Shown: one piece after another, positions 1 through 8,219 of the stretch | Numbering within the stretch: position 1 is the stretch's first letter | Layout: each line of letters opens with the position of its first letter | Origin: an uncultured Brevundimonas sp. | GTDB lineage: Bacteria; Pseudomonadota; Alphaproteobacteria; Caulobacterales; Caulobacteraceae | Length of the DNA stretch: 44,553 bases | Direction of reading: 5' to 3' | NCBI RefSeq assembly: GCF_937870815.1 | Contig: NZ_CALMZS010000198.1 | Span: 1-44,553, forward strand | Program-made: the position numbers and the translations under genes | The notes under the pieces: model-generated | Told to the model about the DNA's origin: nothing | Database searches by the model: none | The model's input: the letters and a program-made list of their open reading frames with translations, nothing else

Positions 1-2642
1 TGAAGGGCGTCGCCGGCGTGGACACCATCGGCGGCTTCGAGCAACAGTATGTCGTCGAACCGGACCCGACCCGCCTGGCCCAGTACGGCGTCTCCTTCAC
101 CGAACTGGCCGAAGGCCTCGAGGCCGCCAACCTGTCGGTCGGCGCCAACTTCGTCGAACGCGGCGGCGAGGCCTATCTGGTGCGGGCCGACGCCCGCATC
201 CGCAGCCTGTCGCAGATCGAGGAGGCCATCATCGCCACGCGTGGCGGCGTTCCCGTCGCGGTCCGGGATGTGGCCGCCGTCCGTCTCGGGGGCGATCTGC
301 GGACCGGCGCCGCGACCATGAACGGGCACGAGGTCGTCATCGGCACCACCCTGATGCTGATCGGCGAGAACAGCCGCACCGTGGCGAGCGCCGTCGGCGA
401 GCAACTTGAGGTCACCACACGGTCCTTGCCGCCTGGCATCAAGGTCACGCCGGTCCTCGACCGGTCCAAGCTGGTCAACGCCACGATCTCGACCGTCCAG
501 CGCAACCTGATCGAGGGGGCCATCCTGGTCGCCATCGCCCTGTTCCTGCTGCTCGGCAACGTCCGCGCCGCTCTGATCGCCGTGGCGATCATCCCGATCT
601 CCTTCTTCATGACCGCCATCGGCATGAATTTCATGGGGGTGTCGGGAAACCTGATGAGTCTCGGAGCGCTGGACTTCGGTCTGATCGTCGACGGCTCCGT
701 CATCATCATCGAAAATTGCCTGCGGCGCTTGTCCGAGCGGCAGCACCATGAAGGCCGGCTGCTCACCTTGCGCGAGCGGCTGGAGGAAACCACCATCGCC
801 ACCCAGGAGATGATCAAGCCGACCGTCTACGGTCAGGCCATCATCCTTCTGGTCTTCGCGCCCCTGCTGACCTTCCAGGGCGTGGAGGGCAAGACCTTCT
901 CGCCCATGGCCATCACCCTGATGCTGGCCCTGGTCGCCGCCTTCATCCTGTCGATCACCTTCATCCCGGCGATGGTGGCGCTCGTCATGCGCAACAAGGT
1001 CTCGGAGAAGGACGTCTTCATCATTCGCTGGATCAAGGCGAAGTATGAGCCCGTCCTTCACCAGGCCGTCGCCCGTCCCTGGCCCTTCGTCGGTGGCGGT
1101 GTGGCCCTTTTCCTTGTGGCCGGTCTGGTGTTCACGACGTTGGGTCAGGAGTTCATCCCGACCCTGGACGAACGCAACCTGGCCGTCGCGTCCCAGCGCG
1201 TGCCGTCGACCGCTGTTGAACAATCCACTCGGATGCAGCTAGGTGTCGAGAGGGCGATCACTGGACTGCCCGAAGTCGAGTTGATGTTCTCCAAGACCGG
1301 CACCGCCGAGGTGGCCACGGATCCCATGCCGCCCAACATTTCGGACGGCTTCATCATCCTCAAGCCGCAGGACGAGTGGCCCGACGGCGTCGACACCAAG
1401 GAAGACGTCATCGAACGGGTTGAGGCCGCTGCCAACGCCCAGGTCGGACAAGGCTATGAAGTCAGCCAGCCGATCGAGCTGCGCTTCAACGAACTGATCG
1501 CGGGCGTCCGCGGGGATGTGGCCATCAAGCTCTATGGCGACGACCTCGACAAGCTGACGGCGACGGCCAATCAGATCGCCGCACAGCTGACCTCCACGCC
1601 TGGCTCGGCCGACGTCAAGGTCGAGCAGACCAGCGGTGCCCCGGCGCTCGACGTCACCTTCGACCGGGCCGCCATCGCGCGGTTCGGCCTGACGGTGCAG
1701 GAGGTCGCCGATACGGTCGCGGCCGCCATGGGCGGTCGCGAGGCCGGCCAGCTGTTCGAGGGCGACCGTCGCTTCGACGTGGTGGTGCGGGTGCCCGGCG
1801 CGAGCCGCAACGACCTCGACGCCCTCGGGGCCATCCCGGTGATGCTGCCGGAAGCGGAGGGCCGCACCCGCGCCTCCGTGCCCTTGCGACAGGTCGCCTC
1901 GTTCCGCTTCACCGAGGGGCTGAACCAGATCAGCCGGGAGAACGGCAAGCGGCGCGTGGTGATCCAGGCCAACGTCCGCGGTCGCGACGTCGGCTCCTTC
2001 GTCACCGAAGCGACGCCCAAGGTCGAACGTATCCCGCTTCCGGCGGGGTCCTGGATCGAATGGGGCGGACAGTTCCAGAATTTGAAGGCGGCGTCCGATC
2101 GTCTGGCTCTGGTGGTCCCGATCTGCTTCCTGGCCATCTTCGCGGTCCTGTTCCTGGCCGTGGGGACGTTCGGACGGGCCGTTGCGGTCTTCCTGACCGT
2201 GCCCCTCGGGCTGGCGGGCGGGGTCTTCGCTCTGGCCCTGACCGGCATCTCCTTCTCGGTGTCGGCGGCGGTGGGCTTCATCTGCCTGGCCGGCGTGGCG
2301 GTGTTGAACGGCCTGGTGGTCATGTCGTCGATCCGGCAACGGCTCGATGACGGCATGGAGCTATCCCGCTCCATCATCGAGGGCTGCATGGAACGGGTGC
2401 GACCGGTCATCATGACCGGCCTGGTGCCCGCCATCGGCTTCGTGCCCATGGCCCTGGCTCACGGCACGGGCGCCGAGGTGCAGAAACCCCTGGCCATGGT
2501 GGTCATCGGCGGACTGGTCACCGCGACCCTGCTCACCTTGCTGGTCCTGCCGGCCATGAGCCGGCTGGTCCTCGGCCTCACCGAGGGGCGACGTCCCAAA
2601 CCCACCGACATGCCGGCCATCGAGCCGGTCCCGGCGGAATAG
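1..2642 (+). CDS. CzcA/CnrA-like heavy-metal RND efflux pump, 3' part
   Basis: This is the inner-membrane proton/metal antiporter of a tripartite efflux system that moves divalent cations out of the cell. The open frame runs off the left edge: codons before the GTG at base 18 still read KGVAG, as expected in this family, so the gene starts outside the window. About 880 residues are present of roughly 1040, so the first transmembrane helix and part of the porter domain are missing. The motif DFGLIVDG followed by IIIEN (from about base 672) is the HME1-type signature of Co/Zn/Cd/Ni pumps and differs from the CusA at 28063. Two blocks of hydrophobic helices are visible (about bases 490-1000 and 2080-2570). 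The DUF190 and P1B-4 genes downstream support a divalent-cation role. The exact metal cannot be read from the sequence. Confidence 0.93.
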   Translation, partial: KGVAGVDTIGGFEQQYVVEPDPTRLAQYGVSFTELAEGLEAANLSVGANFVERGGEAYLVRADARIRSLSQIEEAIIATRGGVPVAVRDVAAVRLGGDLRTGAATMNGHEVVIGTTLMLIGENSRTVASAVGEQLEVTTRSLPPGIKVTPVLDRSKLVNATISTVQRNLIEGAILVAIALFLLLGNVRAALIAVAIIPISFFMTAIGMNFMGVSGNLMSLGALDFGLIVDGSVIIIENCLRRLSERQHHEGRLLTLRERLEETTIATQEMIKPTVYGQAIILLVFAPLLTFQGVEGKTFSPMAITLMLALVAAFILSITFIPAMVALVMRNKVSEKDVFIIRWIKAKYEPVLHQAVARPWPFVGGGVALFLVAGLVFTTLGQEFIPTLDERNLAVASQRVPSTAVEQSTRMQLGVERAITGLPEVELMFSKTGTAEVATDPMPPNISDGFIILKPQDEWPDGVDTKEDVIERVEAAANAQVGQGYEVSQPIELRFNELIAGVRGDVAIKLYGDDLDKLTATANQIAAQLTSTPGSADVKVEQTSGAPALDVTFDRAAIARFGLTVQEVADTVAAAMGGREAGQLFEGDRRFDVVVRVPGASRNDLDALGAIPVMLPEAEGRTRASVPLRQVASFRFTEGLNQISRENGKRRVVIQANVRGRDVGSFVTEATPKVERIPLPAGSWIEWGGQFQNLKAASDRLALVVPICFLAIFAVLFLAVGTFGRAVAVFLTVPLGLAGGVFALALTGISFSVSAAVGFICLAGVAVLNGLVVMSSIRQRLDDGMELSRSIIEGCMERVRPVIMTGLVPAIGFVPMALAHGTGAEVQKPLAMVVIGGLVTATLLTLLVLPAMSRLVLGLTEGRRPKPTDMPAIEPVPAE

Positions 2643-2696
2643 TCCAGGTCCCCGCCGTCGTATCGGCGGCGGGGATCCCCATCCAAGGAGGCGATC

Positions 2697-3050
2697 ATGC
2701 CCGACCCGATCAAACTGATGCGACTCTACACCGATGAGGCCGCCTATTTCGGCGATCGCAAGGTCTTCGAAATCGTGACCGAACGCGCCCAGGCGGCCGG
2801 CCTGGCGGGCGCGACGGTCCTGCGAGCCCTCGTGGGTTTCGGCCACACGCCCCACCTTCATCGCCGCCATCTGCTCGACGACGACCAGTCCCTGATCGTC
2901 GAACTGCTCGACCGCGAATCCAGGCTCAGGGCGTTTCTGGAAACCCTGTCCGATCTCGAACACCTCGGCCCCGTCACTCTTGAGGCCGTGGAGGTCCTGC
3001 GCTGGCCGGAACCCACGCCGGCAGACGCCCGTCAGGAGACCGTCGAATGA
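2697..3050 (+). CDS. DUF190 family protein
   Basis: This is a 117-residue soluble protein of the DUF190 family, a small ferredoxin-like fold often found beside CrcB fluoride channels or RND metal pumps. Recognisable features are the N-terminal KLMRLYTDEAAYFGDRKVFE stretch, the G-x-x-GATVLRALVGFG segment in the middle and the hydrophobic strand SLIVELLD. An AAGGAGG ribosome-binding site lies about 6 bases before the ATG. It sits 54 bases after the RND pump and its stop overlaps the start of the P-type ATPase (ATGA), so the three genes are probably one transcript. Its biochemical role is unknown. A regulatory or nucleotide-binding function has been suggested for relatives, and nothing here decides it. 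Confidence 0.88.
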   Translation: MPDPIKLMRLYTDEAAYFGDRKVFEIVTERAQAAGLAGATVLRALVGFGHTPHLHRRHLLDDDQSLIVELLDRESRLRAFLETLSDLEHLGPVTLEAVEVLRWPEPTPADARQETVE

Positions 3051-5134
3051 CGTCCGAGGATATCGCGCGGCCGAAGAGCGAAGCCCATGCCGAAGGGGCG
3101 GGTGGCGGCCACGAACATGGCCACGGGGGCGTTCTGGGTCCCAACACCGAGGTGATTTTCGCCCTGGCTTCCGGCGGAGCCCTGAGCCTGGGCTTCGCCC
3201 TCGAAAAACTGGCGGCGGGCGTTCCGGACTGGGGCCCGCTCGCGCTCTACCTTATCGCCTACGGCTTCGGCGGTCTCTTCACCGTCCGTGAAGCGTTCGA
3301 GAACCTCCGGCAGAAGCGGTTCGAGATCGACACCCTCATGCTCGTCGCCGCGGCGGGCGCGGCGGCGCTCGGCGCCTGGGCGGAGGGAGCCCTTCTGTTG
3401 TTCCTGTTCAGCATCGGCCATGCCCTTGAAAACTACGCCATGGGGCGGGCCAGGCGTGCGATCGAGGCCCTGGCTGAACTGGCGCCCCGAACCGCCCATG
3501 TCCGGCGTGACGGACAGGTCGTCGAACTTCCGGTCGAGGATCTGCGGGTCGGCGACACCGTGGTGGTTCGTCCGAACGAACGGCTTCCGGCGGACGGCTT
3601 CATCGTGGAAGGAACGACGAGCATCAATCAGGCGCCGGTCACCGGCGAGAGCATGCCGGTCGACAAGCAGCCGGTCGCGGACGCGGCCGCCGCCCGCGCC
3701 CGGCCGGCCCAGGTTGGACCGGCGTCCCTGGTCTTCGCGGGCACCATCAACGGCGCCGGCGCCATCGAGATCGAGACGACCCGCAAATCGAGCGACACCA
3801 CCCTGGCCAAGGTGGTGCGGATGGTGAGTGAGGCCGAGACGCAGAAGTCGCCGACGCAGCGCTTCACCGACCGGTTCGAGCGCATCTTCGTGCCCCTGGT
3901 GCTGGCGCTGGCCTTCGTGCTGCTGTTCGCCTGGGTGGTGGTCGACGAGCCGTTTCGCGACAGCTTCTACCGGTCCATGGCGGTGCTGGTCGCGGCCAGC
4001 CCCTGCGCGCTTGCCATCGCCACCCCCAGCGCCGTCCTGTCCGGTGTGGCGCGCGCGGCGCGCGCCGGCGTCCTGATCAAGGGCGGCGCGCCGCTGGAGA
4101 ACCTCGGCTCGCTCAATGCGATCGCGTTCGACAAGACCGGCACCCTGACCGAGGGCCGGCCTCGCATCACCGAGGTCGTGCCGGTGCGCGGGACCCGGGA
4201 AGCCGACCTTCTGGCCACCGCCATCGCCGTTGAGCGGCTCAGCGACCATCCGCTGGCGGAGGCGATTGTGCGCGACGGCGCCGAACGACTGGGCGACACG
4301 GGTCTTGAGGCCGCGACCGACCTCAAGAGCCTCACGGGAAAGGGCGTGACCGCTGAACTGGGCGGTGAGACGATCTGGATCGGAAAGCCGGAGATGTTCG
4401 GGGCCGACGGCGTGGCCGCCCTCGGCGATGAGGCGACGGCCGTCGTCGTCCAGCTCCGCCTGCAGGGTCGGACCCTTATGGTGGTGCGGAGGGGCGCGCG
4501 AGACCTCGGGGTGATCGGCCTGCTCGATACGCCCCGCGCCGCGGCGCGGACGACGCTCACCGCGCTCCGGGCCCTGGGCGTTCAGCGCATGATCATGATC
4601 TCGGGCGATCACCAGAAGGCGGCCCAGGCCATCGCCGGTCAGGTCGGGCTGACCGAGGCTTGGGGCGATCTGATGCCCGAGGACAAGGTCGACGCCATCA
4701 AACGCCTGCGCGCGGACGGCAAGATCGCCATGGTCGGCGACGGGGTGAACGATGCGCCGGCGATGGCCACGGCCACGGTCGGTATCGCCATGGGCGCGGC
4801 CGGTTCGGATGTCGCGCTCGAGACCGCGGACGTCGCCCTGATGTCGGACGACCTGTCCCAACTGCCCTTCACCATCGGCCTGAGCCGACGGACCCGCGGC
4901 ATTATTCGCCAGAACCTCTACGTCAGCCTCGGCGTCGTCGCCTTCCTCGTGCCGGCGACCATCCTCGGACTGGGCATCGGTCCGGCCGTGGCGCTTCATG
5001 AAGGCTCGACCCTGCTGGTGGTGATCAACGCCCTGAGGCTGCTCGGCTACCGTGACCCGGCAGGGGACCGGACCCCCAATGAAATACCGGTGGCTCGCCA
5101 GGGGGCACCGGCAGATTCGAGGATACCGTCATGA
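3047..5134 (+). CDS. P1B-4-type heavy-metal ATPase (Co/Zn/Fe-type exporter)
   Basis: This 695-residue P-type ATPase couples ATP hydrolysis to metal export across the inner membrane. The phosphorylated aspartate is D362 in DKTGTLTEG. The membrane metal site reads SPC (S318-P319-C320) instead of CPC, and helix 8 carries HEGS (H651 onward). SPC plus HEG(S/G) is the signature of the P1B-4 subgroup (CoaT/CtpD), linked to Co2+, Zn2+ or Fe2+ export. The actuator loop TGES and hinge GDGVNDAP are intact. No HMA domain is present. The N-terminus instead has a short His-rich tail (HAEGAGGGHEHGHGG), a likely metal-handling segment. The gene overlaps the DUF190 gene upstream and the DUF305 gene downstream by 4 bases each, which points to coupled translation. 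Confidence 0.93.
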   Translation: MTSEDIARPKSEAHAEGAGGGHEHGHGGVLGPNTEVIFALASGGALSLGFALEKLAAGVPDWGPLALYLIAYGFGGLFTVREAFENLRQKRFEIDTLMLVAAAGAAALGAWAEGALLLFLFSIGHALENYAMGRARRAIEALAELAPRTAHVRRDGQVVELPVEDLRVGDTVVVRPNERLPADGFIVEGTTSINQAPVTGESMPVDKQPVADAAAARARPAQVGPASLVFAGTINGAGAIEIETTRKSSDTTLAKVVRMVSEAETQKSPTQRFTDRFERIFVPLVLALAFVLLFAWVVVDEPFRDSFYRSMAVLVAASPCALAIATPSAVLSGVARAARAGVLIKGGAPLENLGSLNAIAFDKTGTLTEGRPRITEVVPVRGTREADLLATAIAVERLSDHPLAEAIVRDGAERLGDTGLEAATDLKSLTGKGVTAELGGETIWIGKPEMFGADGVAALGDEATAVVVQLRLQGRTLMVVRRGARDLGVIGLLDTPRAAARTTLTALRALGVQRMIMISGDHQKAAQAIAGQVGLTEAWGDLMPEDKVDAIKRLRADGKIAMVGDGVNDAPAMATATVGIAMGAAGSDVALETADVALMSDDLSQLPFTIGLSRRTRGIIRQNLYVSLGVVAFLVPATILGLGIGPAVALHEGSTLLVVINALRLLGYRDPAGDRTPNEIPVARQGAPADSRIPS

Positions 5135-5574
5135 AACGGATCGGATGGGCTTCGGCCATCGCCCTCTTTCTCGCGCTCTCCGCCTTCGCCTTCGGCCTGC
5201 TCTCCCGGCAGCCTTCCGGTGTGATCGACGAGCGTCCTCCCATGGACGCACGCCCGATCGACACCGAGGCCAGCCATGGCGGGATCCCCGCTGACAGCCC
5301 GTCGACCCGCGCCTTTCGCGAGGCGAACGCGCAAATGCATCGCGACATGAGCGTCGACTACACGGGCGACGCCGATATCGATTTCCTGCGCGCCATGATC
5401 GCCAATCAGGAAGGGGCCCTCGCCATGGCGCGGATCGCCGTTGAGCATGGCGAAGCGCCGGAGGTCCGCAGTCTCGCCGAAGAGATTATTGCGGGCCGGG
5501 ATGTCGAGATCGTGCGCATGAAGGTCATGCTCGCGCGCCACGAGGATGGTCCGGTCACGGCCGGAAAGCGCTGA
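5131..5574 (+). CDS. DUF305 family protein lacking the His pair
   Basis: This is a 147-residue secreted or membrane-anchored protein of the DUF305 family, a ferritin-like helical domain common in copper and heavy-metal islands. Residues 6-24 form a hydrophobic signal or anchor segment. The core DADIDFLRAMIANQEGALAMARIAVEHG matches the family, but the usual MIxHH metal motif reads MIANQ, so the two conserved histidines are gone. Compare the gene at 8877, which keeps MIPHH. The start overlaps the ATPase stop as ATGA, and the ATPase context suggests a periplasmic accessory. The loss of the histidines may mean altered or lost metal binding. Confidence 0.85.
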   Translation: MKRIGWASAIALFLALSAFAFGLLSRQPSGVIDERPPMDARPIDTEASHGGIPADSPSTRAFREANAQMHRDMSVDYTGDADIDFLRAMIANQEGALAMARIAVEHGEAPEVRSLAEEIIAGRDVEIVRMKVMLARHEDGPVTAGKR

Positions 5575-6001
5575 CGCCGTGGGAGGAAAGCGTTCCGCTA
5601 TCCGAAGCCGCGAGCTCCGCTGGCGTGAAGGTCGCTATGGCAAGCGGCGGCGCGTTCGTCCTCAGAGGCGGCCCGCGGAGCCGCGGCCCGTGCGTGACGC
5701 CGTGGTGGCCGTCGCCGCCGGTCTGGTGGCCGCCGGCGTTGCCCTGTCTATCGCGTTCGGCCTGTTGGAGGCGTACCGGATGCCGCTCCATTACGGCTAC
5801 GGTCTGGTCCTTGGAATCATCGTCGGCGGCGGTGCGTTGGCGGGGCCTCGCGATCGCACCGGCTGGATGATCACGGGGGCGATCGCTCTCGCCTGGCTGC
5901 TGGGGACCGGTTACCTCTATTCCGTGCGCGACCAGATCCACCTCCGCCCCGAAGGGCATCATGGAAGGGCCACCGTCGTCTTCGAACCGGGACCGGGCTG
6001 A
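5546..6001 (+). CDS. hypothetical membrane protein, three predicted helices
   Basis: I do not recognise this 151-residue protein. The first 50 residues are very Arg-rich and may not be translated. After them come three hydrophobic segments: DAVVAVAAGLVAAGVAL, YGYGLVLGIIVGGG and WMITGAIALAWLLGTGYLY. The ATG at 5546 overlaps the DUF305 gene by 29 bases. A GTG at 5690 in the same frame, just before the first helix, is a credible alternative start and would give about 103 residues. It ends the metal operon on this strand. The three-helix pattern and consistent frame make a real gene likely, but no function can be assigned. Confidence 0.55.
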   Translation: MVRSRPESADAVGGKRSAIRSRELRWREGRYGKRRRVRPQRRPAEPRPVRDAVVAVAAGLVAAGVALSIAFGLLEAYRMPLHYGYGLVLGIIVGGGALAGPRDRTGWMITGAIALAWLLGTGYLYSVRDQIHLRPEGHHGRATVVFEPGPG

Positions 6002-6171
6002 GCGCCGGGCGAGGTCAACATCGGCGGGCATTCCGTGGCCTGGCCGGTTTCAGCGCAGGCGGCCGGCGCGAGCCGTCTGGCGCGGCCCGACGCAAGGGCG
6101 GATCGTTTCACACGAGCATCCGGGTGTGCTGACGGTCACTCGCGAGGGTTTCGCCGGGCGGCCGAACCGGG

Positions 6172-7152
6172 TCAGCGGCACTCCACGGTGAGATGTCCGA
6201 GTTCGTGGACCGGCCGCAGCCGGGTCCGTATGGTTTCGCTGTCGACCGCTCCGGTGACGCTGACGATGGCGGCGTGGGCCTCTGGTCCGACCCGCCAGAC
6301 GTGCAGGTCGGTGATCCGGGCATCGCCCGGTCCCTCCACGCATTCGCGTACCTCGGCCTCGAGGGCGCTGTCCGTCGTGTCGAGCAGGACCGCGGCGGTG
6401 TCGCGCATCAGCGACCATGACCATCGTGCGATGACGATGGCGCCGACGACGCCCATCAATGGATCCAGCCAGACCCAGCCGAGATAGCGGCCCGCCACCA
6501 GGGCGACGATGGCCAGCACCGACGTCAGGGCGTCGGCCAGGACGTGGAAATAGGCTGAGCGCAGGTTGTTGTCGCGATGGGCGCCGTGCCCGGAGTGATG
6601 AGCATCATGGTGATCGTCATCATGGTCATGACCATGGGGGCCGTGATCGTGATGGCCGTGATGATGATGATGATGATGACCGCCCCCGGCCAGCAGCATA
6701 GCGCTGGCCAGATTGACCCCCAGACCGAGAACGGCGACGAGCGTGGCCTGACCGAAGGCGACCGAGCGCGGGTCGAACAGGCGCGCGATGGACTCACCGG
6801 CGATCCCGAGCGCGACGATGCCCAGCACCAAGGCCGAGGCGAAGCCGGCGAGGTCGCCCACCTTGCCGGTCCCGAAGCTGAAGCGCCGGTTGTCCGAATG
6901 GCGCTTGGCATAGGCATAGGCCCCGGCCGCCACGGCCAGGGCGCCGGCATGGGTGGCCATGTGGAAACCGTCGGCCAGCAGGGCCATCGAGCCATAGACC
7001 ATGCCGGCGATGATCTCCCCGACCATCATGACGGCGGTCAGGCCGACGACCCACAACGTCCGCCGCGCACTCTCATCGTGCGACCGGCTGAGGAAATGAT
7101 GATCGTGGGTCAGATAGTCGAACTCGGTCGGGTTCATGTCGCGGGTCTTCAC
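6172..7152 (-). CDS. dmeF: DmeF-like cation diffusion facilitator (Co/Ni efflux)
   Basis: This 326-residue CDF transporter exchanges divalent metal for protons across the inner membrane. Six helices are apparent. The intramembrane site residues lie in ADGFHMATHAGAL (D61, H64, H68) and in YFHVLADALTSV. Between helices 4 and 5 is a cytoplasmic loop extremely rich in His and Asp (seven consecutive His, then repeated GHDH-type units). That loop and the DGFHMxTH signature are typical of the DmeF branch, which exports Co2+ and Ni2+. A C-terminal CDF regulatory domain follows (ITDLHVWRVGPEAHAAIVSV). The start overlaps the stop of the RcnR-like regulator (ATGA), the classic dmeRF arrangement. The His loop is encoded by a run of ATG/CAT triplets near 6659-6679. 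Confidence 0.93.
   Translation of the reverse strand: MKTRDMNPTEFDYLTHDHHFLSRSHDESARRTLWVVGLTAVMMVGEIIAGMVYGSMALLADGFHMATHAGALAVAAGAYAYAKRHSDNRRFSFGTGKVGDLAGFASALVLGIVALGIAGESIARLFDPRSVAFGQATLVAVLGLGVNLASAMLLAGGGHHHHHHHGHHDHGPHGHDHDDDHHDAHHSGHGAHRDNNLRSAYFHVLADALTSVLAIVALVAGRYLGWVWLDPLMGVVGAIVIARWSWSLMRDTAAVLLDTTDSALEAEVRECVEGPGDARITDLHVWRVGPEAHAAIVSVTGAVDSETIRTRLRPVHELGHLTVECR
6659..6679. repeat. CAT/ATG triplet run inside dmeF
   Basis: Seven tandem TGA/ATG-phase triplets encode consecutive histidines of DmeF on the minus strand. Such a run is prone to slippage in steps of three bases, which would lengthen or shorten the His loop without breaking the frame. Confidence 0.7.
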
Positions 7153-7424
7153 CTGGAATAGCGGCGGATGAGGAGGCTCAGTTCGTCAGCGCCGCTTTGG
7201 CGATCCGCCTGGCTCAGCCCGGGATCGGCGACGTGGTGACGAAGATGATCTTCGATCAGCTCTTCCAGCAATCCGCTCATGGCGCCGCGGGCGGCGGCGG
7301 CCTGCTGCAGGATTTGCGAACAGCCGGCCTCCGCCTCGATCGCGCGCTCGATCGCCCCGAGCTGGCCGGCGATGCGGCGGACGCGGGCGACGAGCTTCTT
7401 CTTGTTGGTGGAGGTGTGGGCCAT
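7149..7424 (-). CDS. dmeR: DmeR: RcnR-type Ni/Co-responsive repressor
   Basis: This 91-residue, all-helical DNA-binding protein belongs to the CsoR/RcnR family, which represses metal exporters until the metal binds. The ligand positions fit the Ni/Co sensor RcnR exactly: H3, C35, H60 and H64 are all present. Copper-type CsoR proteins use Cys-His-Cys, as in the second regulator at 12603. The N-terminus MAHT and the segment GQLGAIERAIE are typical. It is translationally coupled to dmeF, and its operator-like site at 7428-7442 lies directly upstream of its start. Ni2+ and Co2+ are the expected inducers, inferred from the ligand set. Confidence 0.93.
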   Translation of the reverse strand: MAHTSTNKKKLVARVRRIAGQLGAIERAIEAEAGCSQILQQAAAARGAMSGLLEELIEDHLRHHVADPGLSQADRQSGADELSLLIRRYSR

Positions 7425-7427
7425 AGG

Positions 7428-7442
7428 TACTCCCCTATAGTA
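7428..7442 (-). promoter_or_regulatory. RcnR-like operator upstream of dmeR, overlapping its ribosome-binding site
   Basis: Read on the minus strand the site is TACTATAGGGGAGTA. RcnR operators in enterobacteria are TACT, a G-tract and AGTA over the same 15 bases. Here TACT and AGTA are intact, with GGGG in the second half of the tract. It ends only 3 bases before the dmeR start codon, so the AGGGGAG Shine-Dalgarno sequence lies inside the operator. Confidence 0.72.
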
Positions 7443-7469
7443 TCTTGCCGGAACGCGCGAGGGTGGTTA

Positions 7470-7595
7470 GAAGGCGCTTCCTGTTGGGGAGTAGCTTCCG
7501 GCATCTGATCGCCGGGGTCGGGTCAACACACTCGCGTTTCGACGCGTGGTCCGACCAGCGGAACCACCGCCTGGCGAGACCAGCGCGTCCCACCG
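7470..7595 (+). ncRNA. yybP-ykoY manganese riboswitch upstream of mntP
   Basis: The leader of mntP carries the conserved landmarks of the yybP-ykoY Mn2+ aptamer: GGGGAGTAGC at 7486-7495, the GTCAACACACT loop at 7522-7532 and a GGCGAGACC segment near 7573-7581. The middle leg folds well: GGTCGG (7516-7521) pairs with CCGACC (7551-7556), enclosing the hairpin CGCGT-TTCG-ACGCG (7533-7546). Manganese should increase mntP expression. The boundaries are estimates and I did not run a covariance search. About 50 bases between the aptamer and the ATG would hold the expression platform. Confidence 0.8.
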
Positions 7596-7646
7596 CCGCA
7601 CCGGCCGGGGAGGGAAGCGCTGTTCGTCGCCCGGTGGATACCCTTC

Positions 7647-8219
7647 ATGACTCCCCTTGCCATCGCTGTCCTCTCACTCAGCATGTCCACCGATGCTTTC
7701 GCAGCGGCTCTCGGTCGCGGCGCGTCGCACCGTCCGACCCTGCCTGGCGCGGTCAAGGCGGGTCTGGTGTTCGGTGTCATCGAAGCCATCACGCCCTTGA
7801 TAGGCTGGGGGCTCGGCATGGTCGCCGCGGGTCTGGTCGAGAAGATCGATCACTGGATCGCCTTCGGCCTGCTGGCCGCCGTGGGCGGCAGGATGATCCG
7901 GGAAGCGACCCGTTTCCGACCGGGGGATGCGTGCGACGAGCCGCGCCGTTCCGGACCCTGGGGGCTGATCGCGACGGCGGTCGGGACCAGTATCGACGCC
8001 GCTGCCGTCGGGGTCGGCCTGGCCTTCATCGGGGCCAATATCTGGATCATCGCCGCCTCGATCGGGCTCACGACCTTCCTGCTCGCGACCATCGGCATGG
8101 TGATCGGTCGTATGGTCGGCCGGCGCTTTGGCAAGGCGGTTGAGCTGTTAGGGGGTCTCGCCCTCGTCGCGCTCGGCCTGGCCATCCTGCTCGAGCACCT
8201 GGGCGTCCTCGGCGCCTAG
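7647..8219 (+). CDS. mntP: MntP manganese efflux pump
   Basis: This 190-residue inner-membrane protein of the MntP (YebN) family exports Mn2+. It has six hydrophobic helices arranged as two related halves, each with the conserved acidic motif: STDAFAAALGRG in the first and GTSIDAAAVGVG in the second. The length is normal for the family. The ATG at 7647 follows a weak GGTGGA site. The yybP-ykoY riboswitch directly upstream independently supports the manganese assignment. It is divergent from dmeRF, with about 220 bases between the two. Confidence 0.95.
   Translation: MTPLAIAVLSLSMSTDAFAAALGRGASHRPTLPGAVKAGLVFGVIEAITPLIGWGLGMVAAGLVEKIDHWIAFGLLAAVGGRMIREATRFRPGDACDEPRRSGPWGLIATAVGTSIDAAAVGVGLAFIGANIWIIAASIGLTTFLLATIGMVIGRMVGRRFGKAVELLGGLALVALGLAILLEHLGVLGA

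Noticed and set aside
3032..4999. long antisense open frame opposite the P1B-4 ATPase
   Set aside because: It is a shadow frame of GC-rich coding DNA. It overlaps a clear gene, and its translation is Arg/Gly/His-rich without any domain. Similar long antisense frames at 15761-17662, 35952-37667 and 39107-41728 were rejected for the same reason.
7445..8143. 232-residue frame overlapping the riboswitch and mntP
   Set aside because: It is Arg-rich without homology and is out of frame with the clear mntP gene.
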